From positions 1-64,000 of the IMG/VR virus record IMGVR_UViG_3300037587_000358: 64,000 nt of DNA. One strand, given 5' to 3'. This document shows, in pieces, positions 1-8,482 of the stretch. The stretch is from a virus. The notes under the pieces were generated by a model, which did no database searches, was not told where the DNA came from, and saw only the letters and a program-made list of their open reading frames with translations. Positions within the stretch are counted from its first letter, which is position 1. Every line of letters begins with the position of its first letter. The position numbers were made by a program, and so were the translations under genes.

Positions 1-2
1 TG

Positions 3-470
3 GGAATAGAATCTAACAACCATGGACTCACGACAATTACTGCTCTTAAGAAAAAGAACTATCCGAACCTGTACCAGCGCGAAAAACTTGATGCAAATGC
101 CGACGGAAAGAAGACGAAGACGGCTGGTTGGCTCACTACTAAGAAGTCAAAGTATAAAATTATAGACCAGTTGCGCGGTGCCCTTAGAGATGGAGAGAGC
201 GGTGTTTGTTGTAAAGAAACACTTAGCGAGATGGGAGATTACACAATACACGAAGGTGATAATGGCACAATGACTTATGGCGCAAAGCTTGGATGTTTTG
301 ACGATAGAGTTATGAGCCTTGCTATTGCCCTTGAAATGCTATACACTATCCCGAAGGCAATGCAGGAAAGAAGTAAGGCTATTAAGAAAAATACCAAAGA
401 TACGAAGCCTGCCTGGGCTACTCAGGCAGAAGTCGAAAACATTACACGCATGCAAAGGAGTAGTAACTAA
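3..470 (+). CDS. terL: Terminase large subunit, C-terminal part (5' end outside window)
   Basis: The frame is open from the first bases, so the gene starts left of the window. An ATG at 171 exists but is internal. The visible 155 residues match the end of the RNase H-like nuclease domain of large terminases: a YPNLY segment, a GW-TT turn, an E-ML/EM helix region and the GCFDDRVMSLAIALE segment, whose two aspartates belong to the metal-binding site in this family. The protein would cut and help translocate DNA at the portal. Its stop overlaps the portal start (TAATG), so the two genes are coupled. Recognition is good, though the ATPase half cannot be checked here. Confidence 0.85.
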   Translation, partial: GIESNNHGLTTITALKKKNYPNLYQREKLDANADGKKTKTAGWLTTKKSKYKIIDQLRGALRDGESGVCCKETLSEMGDYTIHEGDNGTMTYGAKLGCFDDRVMSLAIALEMLYTIPKAMQERSKAIKKNTKDTKPAWATQAEVENITRMQRSSN

Positions 471-2584
471 TGCCCCAACTTTCTACTACGGACAAAGACA
501 AGCAGAATAAAAAGCCGGAAGCTCCAAAGATCGACATTATAGACGAATCTGTGGCGTTTGCTTTGGGCGCGGATCTGTATAGCCAGTTCTGCAACTGGAG
601 AGATCGTAAGCGTAAGATTGAAGAGCAGTGGCTTTCTAACTTGAGAGCGTATAACTCGGTGTATGATTCCGCTATCAGGGCAACCTTTGACCCTAACGGC
701 TCCCAACAATACATAGGCATTACCAGGATGAAGACTACTGCGGCATATGCCCGGTTGTCAGATATCATTTTTCCAGCTACAGGCCATAAGTTTTGGGGCA
801 TCAAGCCAACTCCATTTCCGTCTCTCAGTACTGAAATATGGAATCAGGAAGAGCTTGTAAATCAGGAAGACGGACAGCCAATGTCAAAAGAAGAGGCATT
901 GGGCGAAGTTACAAAGAGGATGACGTCTCGTATACATGACCAGCTTGTAGAAAATAATGCCGACACGTTGATAAGATCAGCGATTAAAGATGCCTGTACT
1001 TTTGGATCCGGTATTATTAAAGCTGGCATGATAAGGGTAGAGCGTAAAAAGAGATGGATAGAAGGAGTGAGTGAGTGGGAGCAAGTCAAGGAAGAGCATA
1101 TAGTTCCTGGCATGTCACAGCCTTCGCCTTTTGATGTTTACTTTGATATAAACGCAAACTCGGTAGACTCTTCTATCGGTTCTTACGAAAGGCATGTCCT
1201 AAACAAGGAGGAAGTTCGAGACCTTAAAAATAGTGCTGGATTCGACGAAGAAGTAATTGATGCATTGGTAAGGGATTACCCTGGTGGAAACCACAATAGA
1301 GAGCACCATGAAATAGAGCGTCAAACGCTTGGGAATATTACCCACTTCGGCAATAGCGGGTACTATGAAGTTCTGGAATATTGGGGATATATTGACGGCC
1401 AAAAACTTAGAGATGCCGGAGTAAATGTATCCGAAGAAGGACTGAGCGCTGGCTATATGGCCAATGTCTGGACGTCAGGACACAAGGTTTTAAAGGTTCA
1501 AATAGATGAAAGCATTAACAAAGGCAAGAGGTACTTTGTGTTCCCGTATGAGCAGATTCCTAACCAGTTATGGGGTGTAGGGGTTCCTGAGATCATGATG
1601 GACTCTCAAGACGTACTAAATGCGGCCTTCCGAAGGTTACTTGATGATGTCGCCATGACCGGGAACCAGCTAGAAATAAATGTTGACAGGCTTGATGACA
1701 GATCAGTCAACAATGCGAATAAGATCAAACCGTGGAAGATATGGTATCGTAGCGGCGGAGACGATGCTTACAACGCAATACATGTGCATAAGGTTCCGTC
1801 TATTGGTGGCGAGCTTATACAGATTATAGAGATGGTAAGAAATTTCATTGACGATGAAACCAATCTTCCTTCTTTAATATCCGGCCAGCCATCGCAGGCT
1901 GGAACACCCGGAGCCGAGACGGCTTCTGGAATGTCGATGTTGCTGGGAGCCGCACAGGTAGTTATTAAGACCGTAGTAAAGAATATTGACGACTATCTCA
2001 TAAAGCCCTTGATACAGTCGTATTACAACTTCAATATGGAGTGGAGCGACGACGACGAAATCAAAGGCGATATGAATATAGAAGCTCTTGGCTCTGCAAT
2101 ATTGGTGGCCAGGGAGGTTCAGACCAGAAACATGACTGATTTCCTGGGTGTTACTGCTAATGAGTTCGACATGCCTTTAGTCAAAAGGCCTAATATACTC
2201 AGGAAGATCGCCAAGAACATGGGCCTCGACGAAGACGATATCAAGTCTGATAAGCAACTCAGAGAGGAAGCTGCAAGGCCTGATCCGATAAAAGAAAAAT
2301 TAGATCGGCTTGCAATAGAAAAAGCAGAGCTTGAAAATGCTGAAATACAAGGTAAGATAGACGTACTGGCCAGCGAAGAACGAAAGAATGACGCAGAGGT
2401 CAAGTATAAACTGGAATTCTTGAGGCAGCGAAGGATTAAGCTGGCAGAGGATATCAAAGAAACCAGAAGGGTGAATAAACAGAGTGCGATTGACGCAAAG
2501 GAAGGAGGGGGCACGTCGAAAAAGAAAAAGAAGAAGGTATCAGGTGCGGCAAAACCGGTTAAAATTTTAAACGAGGAGACATGA
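470..2584 (+). CDS. Portal protein
   Basis: The 704-residue product lies directly after terL and before the scaffold and coat genes, the standard portal position, and its length fits the large portals of podovirus-type phages. The N-terminal 100 residues carry the WRD-RK--EE-W--NLRAY type start and a conserved FPATGHKFWGIKP segment. The middle has the FVFPYEQIPNQLWGVGVPE and TNLPSL-SGQPSQAGTPGAETASGMSML segments common to such portals. The last 110 residues are a highly charged coiled coil ending in a lysine-rich stretch. It would form the dodecameric DNA gateway at one capsid vertex. I recognise it from pattern and context, without alignment. Confidence 0.85.
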   Translation: MPQLSTTDKDKQNKKPEAPKIDIIDESVAFALGADLYSQFCNWRDRKRKIEEQWLSNLRAYNSVYDSAIRATFDPNGSQQYIGITRMKTTAAYARLSDIIFPATGHKFWGIKPTPFPSLSTEIWNQEELVNQEDGQPMSKEEALGEVTKRMTSRIHDQLVENNADTLIRSAIKDACTFGSGIIKAGMIRVERKKRWIEGVSEWEQVKEEHIVPGMSQPSPFDVYFDINANSVDSSIGSYERHVLNKEEVRDLKNSAGFDEEVIDALVRDYPGGNHNREHHEIERQTLGNITHFGNSGYYEVLEYWGYIDGQKLRDAGVNVSEEGLSAGYMANVWTSGHKVLKVQIDESINKGKRYFVFPYEQIPNQLWGVGVPEIMMDSQDVLNAAFRRLLDDVAMTGNQLEINVDRLDDRSVNNANKIKPWKIWYRSGGDDAYNAIHVHKVPSIGGELIQIIEMVRNFIDDETNLPSLISGQPSQAGTPGAETASGMSMLLGAAQVVIKTVVKNIDDYLIKPLIQSYYNFNMEWSDDDEIKGDMNIEALGSAILVAREVQTRNMTDFLGVTANEFDMPLVKRPNILRKIAKNMGLDEDDIKSDKQLREEAARPDPIKEKLDRLAIEKAELENAEIQGKIDVLASEERKNDAEVKYKLEFLRQRRIKLAEDIKETRRVNKQSAIDAKEGGGTSKKKKKKVSGAAKPVKILNEET

Positions 2585-2811
2585 TGTTAGAAGGCAAGCT
2601 TACACCAGACGAAGCAATGGCAGTGCAGGTATTGGCTGCTGACCCGAATTGGCAAAAATTCAAAGAGTATGTAACTCGTATATATTTAAAGGCTTCGAAT
2701 GAATGTGAGACCCGTATGGATGATCACAGGCATTGGCAAGGCCGAGCATTGGAATTAAAGATGATGGTGAACATCGAATCCAAGGCGTACAACATTTTAA
2801 ATGGAACGTAA
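2581..2811 (+). CDS. Small hypothetical protein between portal and scaffold
   Basis: A 76-residue product whose start overlaps the portal stop (ATGATG at 2581), so it is probably translated by coupling. It is helical-looking and charged with no recognisable motif. Similar-sized proteins often sit between portal and scaffold in phages, but I do not recognise a family. The coding frame is supported by the overlap, the good spacing and the AAGGAGG site serving the next gene immediately downstream. Confidence 0.7.
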   Translation: MMLEGKLTPDEAMAVQVLAADPNWQKFKEYVTRIYLKASNECETRMDDHRHWQGRALELKMMVNIESKAYNILNGT

Positions 2812-2820
2812 GGAGGAATT

Positions 2821-3951
2821 ATGGCAGGAGCAAAAGCAGCATCAGAAGAAAAAGCAGAACAAGAATTGCCTCCGCACGCAGCCGGGCGTGAAGTGCTAAG
2901 CTACGTGCAGCGCTTAGAAAAAGAGGCAGACGAGGACTTCGCCGCAGTTCATGGCATTGACCCTGAAAAGGAAAAAATCGACGATGACAAGAAGGGCGTC
3001 GAAGGATCCGAGAAAAAGGCAGAGGGCGAAGAGCCAGAGAAAGTCGTCGATAAAGAGCCAGAGGATAAGCAGCCGGAAGGCAAGGATAAAGTTGCCGAAG
3101 GCGATGGTAAAGTTGCCGAAGGCGATGACGACTTAACCAAGGGCCTGAGTACTGAGAATGCCCAAAAGCGTATTAGCTCTGCTCAGAGCAAAATGCATGA
3201 TTCCAATGCCAGGGCAACCACGGCAGAGGGAGAGCGCGATAGATTAAAGGAGCAGAACGAGGCTCTTCAAAAGAAGCTGGACACCGTACCGGAAGCCCAG
3301 GCCGCTGCCGAGCCTGGCAAGGAACCGGAAAAGAAAGTAGCTTCAAAGGCGGACGAAGAAGACGACCTTAAAGCCAGCATGGAAGAGCTAAACCAGGAGT
3401 ATCCGGAAATTGCAAAGCCTATGCTTAAGATGATGGCCAGGCAAGAAATTGAGAACAAAAAGCTTTCAGACCAAGTGGCGACACTTGTGGAGAAGGAAGA
3501 AACCCGCACTGCGGAAGCCGTGACGGTGAAAGAGAATACTCACGTTAAGGCTATCTCGGATGCACATAAAGACTACAAAGAGATTTCAGAAGAGCCTTTG
3601 CTTGATGACTGGATTGAAAGCCTCCCGGCAATTGAAAGAGCCGGAGCACGGGCGATCAAAAAAGCCGGTTCATCTACGGAGGTAATTGAGTTGTTGACGT
3701 CGTTTAAGAAGGCTAATGGTTATGAACTTCCTGCTGATTCAAAGGAAGATATTCCTGCGAAAAAAAGCAATTCGAAGATCGAAAAAGCCAAGGCTAAAGC
3801 AAATCCGTCCTTTAATAAGTCTAAGGACGTGAATATTCAGGATGGACAGGTAGAGTTTACAAGGCAGGAGATTGATGCTATGTCGCCAGCCGAATTCGCA
3901 GAAAAGGAACCAGCTATTGATTTAGCTATGTCCAAAGGCTTAGTTCGCTAA
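2821..3951 (+). CDS. Scaffolding protein (probable)
   Basis: A 376-residue, very acidic, lysine/glutamate-rich protein placed between portal and coat genes. Residues 50-110 are low complexity with short repeats (KVAEGDGKVAEGDD), and residues 130-240 look like coiled coil. The C-terminus is basic and then helical (ARQEID--SPAEFAEKEPAIDLA), as in scaffolds that bind coat protein by a small basic helix domain. An AAGGAGG site precedes the start. The call rests on position and composition. Confidence 0.7.
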   Translation: MAGAKAASEEKAEQELPPHAAGREVLSYVQRLEKEADEDFAAVHGIDPEKEKIDDDKKGVEGSEKKAEGEEPEKVVDKEPEDKQPEGKDKVAEGDGKVAEGDDDLTKGLSTENAQKRISSAQSKMHDSNARATTAEGERDRLKEQNEALQKKLDTVPEAQAAAEPGKEPEKKVASKADEEDDLKASMEELNQEYPEIAKPMLKMMARQEIENKKLSDQVATLVEKEETRTAEAVTVKENTHVKAISDAHKDYKEISEEPLLDDWIESLPAIERAGARAIKKAGSSTEVIELLTSFKKANGYELPADSKEDIPAKKSNSKIEKAKAKANPSFNKSKDVNIQDGQVEFTRQEIDAMSPAEFAEKEPAIDLAMSKGLVR

Positions 3952-4080
3952 GCAAAGCAGTAGGTAGTAAATTAGAGATAAGAGGCCGTGATTTCCCTGT
4001 CTAGGCAGGCCATGATTCCCGACTTGATCTAAAGATAAAATTAACTTTTTTATAACTTTAATCAATAAGGAGGGCTTGCT

Positions 4081-6156
4081 ATGGGTAGACAAGTAGCAGT
4101 CGCGGCGGGTTATAATAACCTGCCAAATGGGCATTTCATTAAGATGGGGTGAAAGTAAAATTGGTTCTAAATAACGGGAAAGCGATGGCTAACCCGCTCT
4201 AATCGCTAAAACTTACAAAGCAGAGAGGAATTTCAATGGTAAGTGAGAAGTATATTGCTGGTTTTTTGGATGCAGATGGATGTATAAGTATAAGCTGGAA
4301 GAAGGGTATTTATAAGCCATTACTAGACATGAAGTTTAGTCAAAAAACCAGTAAAGATAAAGTGATTAAATTGATTTCAGAAAGCGTTGATGGCGGTATT
4401 ATTGTCAAGCAAGAGATTAACGGTGAGTCGTATTCTACTTTTGCTCTTCGTGGCAAGTTCGCTGAAATGCTTTTGAATAGAATAAAAAAACATTTAGTTA
4501 TAAAAAAGAGATATGCACAGGTTTGCCTGGATATAATAGAAACAAGGAGTCCGTATCCTGACTGGAAAGAGAAGGCCAAGTGGCTAAAAGAGCAAAGGAA
4601 AATAATGTCTTTGCCTTTAGCAAACTATCCTTCTAGGAAATGGATGGCAGGCTACCTTGACGGTGATGGTTGTTTTCATGCAAGAACCCCAGGCGGTAAG
4701 TGTAAAAGCACAAGAATTGATCTTTCTGTCGGGACTATTAATTATGACAGAGAAGGCATTGATTTGATGCATAAGGTTTTTGGTGGATGTGTTACCTCTC
4801 ACGGAACAAATGGCACAGGAATTAGATGGATACTGTGTTTGTCTCCAACAAAAGCAAAGCAGCTATATGACTATTGTGGAAATTATTTTATTACAAAGAA
4901 AGATCAATTTGATTTTATCTTTGGTTGTGCGAAAATGGGAAATTACCGAGATGGTAAGACCATTAAAGAGGCATTAAAACAACTAAAAGCGAGAGATCAC
5001 AGACTTAACGAACCGAGCGTTGAAATATCAAAATTATTAAATGGAGTAGAAAAATATGATAAGTTTAATAGTTTTGACAGGAAACAGCGTATGCGAAAGT
5101 CGGAACAAGCAATAGCTTGTTAAACGTCCAGAAGTATGGTCTAAGAAACTTCAAGTTGTATAACTGCTTGAAGCAAAACCGAATCTGAATAACTGGAAAG
5201 CGAAAGCCAACCAGATCGAAACGTGCCGAGTTTGAACAGTATTAAATACAATGAAACTTGGTGTTTAAGTTGGTACTGCCAACATTACGTGCGAGCACAG
5301 ACTAAGCGATTCGGAGTCAGCAAATCGCTGACTATGCGATAGTCGGAGGCTTAAACATAAGCCAGACGCAAAGTTTTATGCAACAACAGTATTTGGAGAA
5401 ATAAGTAACAACGATTGGGAAGGCGAGATCCAGGGCCAGGGCGCAAAGGTTATTATACGCAAAAGGCCTACCGTAATAGTTAGCGACTACCAGCATGGTG
5501 GCGTTATCAATTACCAGGATTTGGACGACCAGAAGCTTGAGTTGCTTATCGACAAAGCGAAGGTATATGCCTTTAAGCTTGACGATATCGACAGAGCACA
5601 GTCTGACATCAACATCATCAATGAAACAACTCTTGATGCTGCTGAGCAGACTAAAATCGTTATTGACACTGACCTCTTGGCGAATGTCTATACCGACGCC
5701 ACGAGTTCACTGGCCTCAACAGTCGTAACAAAGACAAATGTTCTGGAATGGATTGTAGATGCAGGTACCGAACTTGATCAGCTTAACATCCCAACCGAAG
5801 GCAGATGGCTGGTAATTCCGCCTTGGATTGCTGGAATGATCAAGAAGGGCGACCTTAAGGATGCGTCTCTTGCAGGCGACATGACTTCTGTTCTGCGTAA
5901 CGGTAGACTCGGAATGATTGACAGGTTTATGATCTATGTATCTAACAACATAGCTCTGACTGGCGTTGCCGCAACGGGTACTTTCCACTGCCTTGCTGGT
6001 ACGAGAGATTTTGTTTGCTTCGCTTCTCAGTTTGTAAAGACTGAAACGCTGAGATTGCAGGATACTTTCGGTGACGCTGTTCGTGGATTAAATGTGTATG
6101 GCTACAAGGTCACGCACCCGGATTCAGCGGTTTACATGCCAGCTAAAAAGGCGTAA
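4081..6156 (+). CDS. Major capsid protein, gene split by a group I intron
   Basis: Exon 1 is 4081-4140 (20 residues, MGRQVAVAAGYNNLPNGHFI) after an AAGGAGG site. Read straight on, it hits a stop after three codons. Exon 2 is most likely 5362-6156 in the same phase, giving a 284-residue protein that continues PDAKFYATTVFGEI. Exon 2 has the marks of P22-like/N4-gp56-like coat proteins: KFYATTVFGEI, GEI-GQG-KVIIRK-P, a DDIDRAQSD helix, RWLVIPPW and a conserved C-terminal RGLNVYGYKVTHP segment. The join is inferred from intron pairing and phase. It leaves the protein about eight residues shorter here than the pattern I remember for relatives (which continue P-I-SKKL-), so the junction deserves a cDNA check. 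Confidence 0.85.
4170..4196 (+). repeat. First copy of an intron core-like hairpin motif (second at 5188-5214)
   Basis: Twenty-seven bases starting AATAAC and ending CCG recur at 5188-5214 with five differences. Both contain the GGAAAGCGA box and fold as a short stem (CGGG/CCCG here, CTGG/CCAG there). Two of the differences are one compensating pair, G-C here and T-A there, so the pairing is conserved. The 5188 copy directly follows P3 and sits where P4-P5 belongs. This copy lies just before the endonuclease gene. Confidence 0.7.
4236..5123 (+). CDS. LAGLIDADG homing endonuclease (intron-encoded)
   Basis: The 295-residue protein has two LAGLIDADG helices: YIAGFLDADGCISI at residues 6-19 and WMAGYLDGDGCFHA at about 136-149. 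It is thus a monomeric two-motif enzyme with the catalytic aspartates (LDAD, LDGD) intact. Each motif is followed by the expected beta-rich DNA-binding half. It would cut intronless capsid alleles and spread the intron, and some relatives also help splicing. An AGAGAGGAATTTCA segment precedes the ATG. The gene is more AT-rich and uses more AAA/ATT codons than the capsid exons, fitting separate ancestry. Confidence 0.93.
   Translation: MVSEKYIAGFLDADGCISISWKKGIYKPLLDMKFSQKTSKDKVIKLISESVDGGIIVKQEINGESYSTFALRGKFAEMLLNRIKKHLVIKKRYAQVCLDIIETRSPYPDWKEKAKWLKEQRKIMSLPLANYPSRKWMAGYLDGDGCFHARTPGGKCKSTRIDLSVGTINYDREGIDLMHKVFGGCVTSHGTNGTGIRWILCLSPTKAKQLYDYCGNYFITKKDQFDFIFGCAKMGNYRDGKTIKEALKQLKARDHRLNEPSVEISKLLNGVEKYDKFNSFDRKQRMRKSEQAIAC
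5188..5214 (+). repeat. Second copy of the core-like hairpin motif (P4-P5 position)
   Basis: This copy sits two bases after the P3 strand and is probably the working P4-P5 element of the intron. It shares 22 of 27 bases with 4170-4196, including a compensating base pair. Confidence 0.65.
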
Positions 6157-6196
6157 ACTTAAGCTGGATTTATTTTATTTCAGACGATATAATCTA

Positions 6197-6226
6197 TGCT
6201 CGGCTCACTAAGCTGTGGGCCGAGCA
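6197..6226 (+). terminator. Hairpin after the major capsid gene
   Basis: TGCTCGGC (6197-6204) pairs perfectly with GCCGAGCA (6219-6226), and the stem can extend through TCAC/GTGG. A short T-rich stretch (AATTTTG) follows, so it is a weak terminator or attenuator. It would let capsid mRNA be more abundant than downstream mRNA. Confidence 0.6.
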
Positions 6227-6251
6227 GTAATTTTGAATTGGAGGTTTCATT

Positions 6252-6728
6252 ATGGCTAATTATGATCTGACGCGTGGAGGCACAATAGGCGTCTCCGAGC
6301 AGGATGCTAGAAAGCACGTACTGTTTGCAAATACAGTAAGCTTTGTTACTCAGAACGTATTGGCAACTGACATTGCTCAGTTGATCAATATTCCGGCTAC
6401 TTTCTGGATGACTATGTTTGGCGTCAGGCTTGACGTTGCGGAAGGCGCTACCGCCACTGGTGTATTCGGTGACGGTACTACTGCTGGTGGATGGCTTGGT
6501 ACGGCATTCGACCTTAACGGCGCAGTAAACACATTTAAGCAGTCTGGACTGGTACTTGCTGAGGCAACACCAAACACCTTTGTTGATGTGTACCACCCAG
6601 GGAAGTATTACGCTGCGGCTGATACGATTGACCTTGACCCAGGACATGACCTTGATGCATGTGTTATTACTGTATGGGCGTCTGGTTTTATATTAGACCC
6701 TACGTACATAATTCCAGCAGCAGCATAA
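6252..6728 (+). CDS. Minor capsid or decoration-like protein
   Basis: A 158-residue, glycine- and threonine-rich, beta-looking protein set directly after the coat gene and enclosed between two hairpins. That is typical of highly expressed head decoration or head-fibre proteins. It has an AATTGGAGG site. No enzyme motif is present. I do not recognise the exact family, so the role is inferred from position and composition. Confidence 0.6.
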   Translation: MANYDLTRGGTIGVSEQDARKHVLFANTVSFVTQNVLATDIAQLINIPATFWMTMFGVRLDVAEGATATGVFGDGTTAGGWLGTAFDLNGAVNTFKQSGLVLAEATPNTFVDVYHPGKYYAAADTIDLDPGHDLDACVITVWASGFILDPTYIIPAAA

Positions 6729-6749
6729 GTACACGTTTTCGGGGAACAA

Positions 6750-6781
6750 CAGGGGACGGACGCTTTTTTGCCCGTTCCCTG
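6750..6781 (+). terminator. Probable terminator after the decoration-like gene
   Basis: CAGGGGACGG (6750-6759) pairs with CCGTTCCCTG (6772-6781) with one G-T pair. TTTTTT lies in the loop, and a T-rich run (CTTGTTTTTAT) follows at 6785-6794. It closes the capsid transcription unit. Confidence 0.6.
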
Positions 6782-6816
6782 CCCCTTGTTTTTATAGTCT
6801 CTAAAAGGAGGTTGTT

Positions 6817-7323
6817 GTGGAAGGCGAAGAGGTAATCAAGGCAGATGAGGCAGGAAGCATGGAAGAAGTATTCGGCGAAAAAGATTCAATGTTTCGAGGG
6901 GAGCCTGACAAGCCAGTTAATTTGACAGGCTCCCAGGAAGCAGGTATGTTGCCTCCGGGGCAGGAGGATATACTCAAGGCACCTGATGACGAGCCAGTTG
7001 ATTTAACTGGAACTCAGGAAATAGGCGTTGAGCTTGATGGATCCGAGGCTATCGAGGTGGCTGAATATGCAGGCGAACAAATAACTTTCGACGAGCCAGA
7101 TGGCCCGCCAGCTACGGATGAACCGGATACGGAAGTGGTAGGTGGTGCAGTGAACACAGAAAGGCCGATAAAGGATATTCCAAAGGAAGAACCAATTACG
7201 CATCTCAAAAACCCGGAAAACAAGAACAAGGTTTTTCCGGCAACGCCAGCCCTTATGAAGCGTAAGGACTTGGTGCCATGTGATGAAAACGGCAAGACTG
7301 CCTATGATCACAGGCGATTTTAA
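6817..7323 (+). CDS. Hypothetical acidic virion-region protein with repeated motif
   Basis: Starts at GTG with a strong AAAAGGAGG site at 6804-6811. The 168-residue product is very acidic and has an internal near-repeat (PVNLTGSQE, then PVDLTGTQE). Its last 30 residues (KVFPATPALMKRKDLVPC) resemble the end of the next protein (RVFASSPQLLKRNDLIPC). The two may share a docking tail for the same partner, perhaps the head or connector. Function unknown. Confidence 0.65.
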   Translation: MEGEEVIKADEAGSMEEVFGEKDSMFRGEPDKPVNLTGSQEAGMLPPGQEDILKAPDDEPVDLTGTQEIGVELDGSEAIEVAEYAGEQITFDEPDGPPATDEPDTEVVGGAVNTERPIKDIPKEEPITHLKNPENKNKVFPATPALMKRKDLVPCDENGKTAYDHRRF

Positions 7324-7352
7324 TCTGATTTACACTTTTTATGGAGGGTTGC

Positions 7353-7847
7353 ATGGACGCACAATACACGGCAAATGGGCCTATTGGCATGGGCGAAGGA
7401 GTAAAGCCGGAACTGGAAAAAGTATTTCCAGAAGACGTAGACAAGGTTAATAGGATGAACAAGGACGCATTGAGAGTGTTTGCGGCTAAGAAGTTTGGGT
7501 TTAGCCTGGACTTATCAGGCCATATTGCTATGATAAAAGGCGATATTGTTAAGAAGTGCTTGATTGCCCTTGGCCAGATACTCCAAGACGACGACATTGA
7601 TGATTCAACACGAGAGGCAATCGAAAAGGTTATTCCTATGTTTGTGAAACATCCAGTAAACGGCAGAGTGTTTGCTTCCTCTCCCCAACTACTAAAAAGG
7701 AATGATCTAATCCCATGTACCAAAGAGGGCAGGCCATTAAAGGCAAATGAATATTATATCCCAGCACCTAAGCCACGGTTCAGGCCCGGTAGTCAGCACG
7801 AGATGGAACGGGTGTCTGCTGGAATGGAATCACAAATCACACAATGA
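7353..7847 (+). CDS. Hypothetical protein sharing a C-terminal tail with its upstream neighbour
   Basis: I prefer the ATG at 7353 (MDAQYTANG) because GGAGGG at 7343-7348 is well spaced for it. An ATG at 7341 overlaps that site. The product of 164 residues has a helical middle and a C-terminal motif shared with the 6817 gene product. The stop overlaps the next start (ATGA). It probably belongs to the head-completion set, but the family is unknown. Confidence 0.65.
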   Translation: MDAQYTANGPIGMGEGVKPELEKVFPEDVDKVNRMNKDALRVFAAKKFGFSLDLSGHIAMIKGDIVKKCLIALGQILQDDDIDDSTREAIEKVIPMFVKHPVNGRVFASSPQLLKRNDLIPCTKEGRPLKANEYYIPAPKPRFRPGSQHEMERVSAGMESQITQ

Positions 7848-8473
7848 CAAAAATAATTGATTGGCGACAAAAGGTATTGGCTGAGCTTCCTACAGAAGAA
7901 GACCTGTATGTAGAGAAGTATTTGATGGATGCAATTCAAGAACTGTGCAAGCGGACTGCTTGCCTTACAGAAGACATTGCAGACGTATCAACTCTTGATG
8001 TGCCCGAACACACGCTAGTACCCGTCACCGCCAACAGCAAGTTTGTCAGGTTCTTATATGGCAAGTATAAGGCCAGTATCCTTGATAATAAAACAATCGG
8101 GGAAATGCTGCATGAGTCCGGCAAGGAATGGCGAAAAACAACAGGTACTCCTTTATTCATCGTATACGAAGGCGGGAACACTATTCGATGGTCTAAGATT
8201 CCAGATACAACAGGGGATGCCGTAGAATTTACGGTATCCCTTATGCCTACAGATATCGAGGATAGCGATATACCGGAGAAGATCGAAGACCTTCATTTGG
8301 AGACTGTAAAGGATTACGTGAAGTGGAAGTTCTATTTACAGCCTTCTACGTTCCAAGAGAAGCTGGCTGCATATCACGAGAAGCGATTTGAACAAGGCAG
8401 GGGCAAGTTGAGGATATCTGTGCTGACCGGATTTTTAGGTAATGCCCAGGTTCAACAAGTCCGTTTTCTGTAA
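7844..8473 (+). CDS. Head-tail adaptor-like protein (first of a tandem pair)
   Basis: A 209-residue protein coupled to the preceding gene by ATGA. It begins with a helix bundle region (DLYVEKYLMDAIQELCKRT), then beta segments, then a long helical C-terminus (VKDYVKWKFYLQPSTFQEKLAAYHEKRFEQGRGK), the layout of phage adaptor/connector proteins that stack under the portal. The next gene product has exactly the same length and a similar layout. The call is by architecture and position. Confidence 0.55.
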   Translation: MTKIIDWRQKVLAELPTEEDLYVEKYLMDAIQELCKRTACLTEDIADVSTLDVPEHTLVPVTANSKFVRFLYGKYKASILDNKTIGEMLHESGKEWRKTTGTPLFIVYEGGNTIRWSKIPDTTGDAVEFTVSLMPTDIEDSDIPEKIEDLHLETVKDYVKWKFYLQPSTFQEKLAAYHEKRFEQGRGKLRISVLTGFLGNAQVQQVRFL

Positions 8474-8482
8474 GGAGAAGTT

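Larger units (their letters stand above)
4141..5361 (+). mobile_element. Group I intron in the major capsid gene
   Basis: The core can be read by eye. P1: exon end UUUCAUU (4134-4140) pairs with GGUGAAA (4148-4154), with a U-G pair at the cut. P10: UGG (4145-4147) pairs with exon 2 CCA (5362-5364), directly adjoining P1. P3: CCGAATC (about 5179-5185) pairs with GATTCGG (about 5309-5315). P7: the CAGACTA element (about 5298) pairs with ATAGTC near 5340. P8 is a perfect AGTCAGC/GCTGACT hairpin between them. The intron ends in G at 5361. A GGCTTA/TAAGCC hairpin (P9) spans the 3' cut and would compete with P10. The endonuclease gene lies in a 5' loop. Confidence 0.85.
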
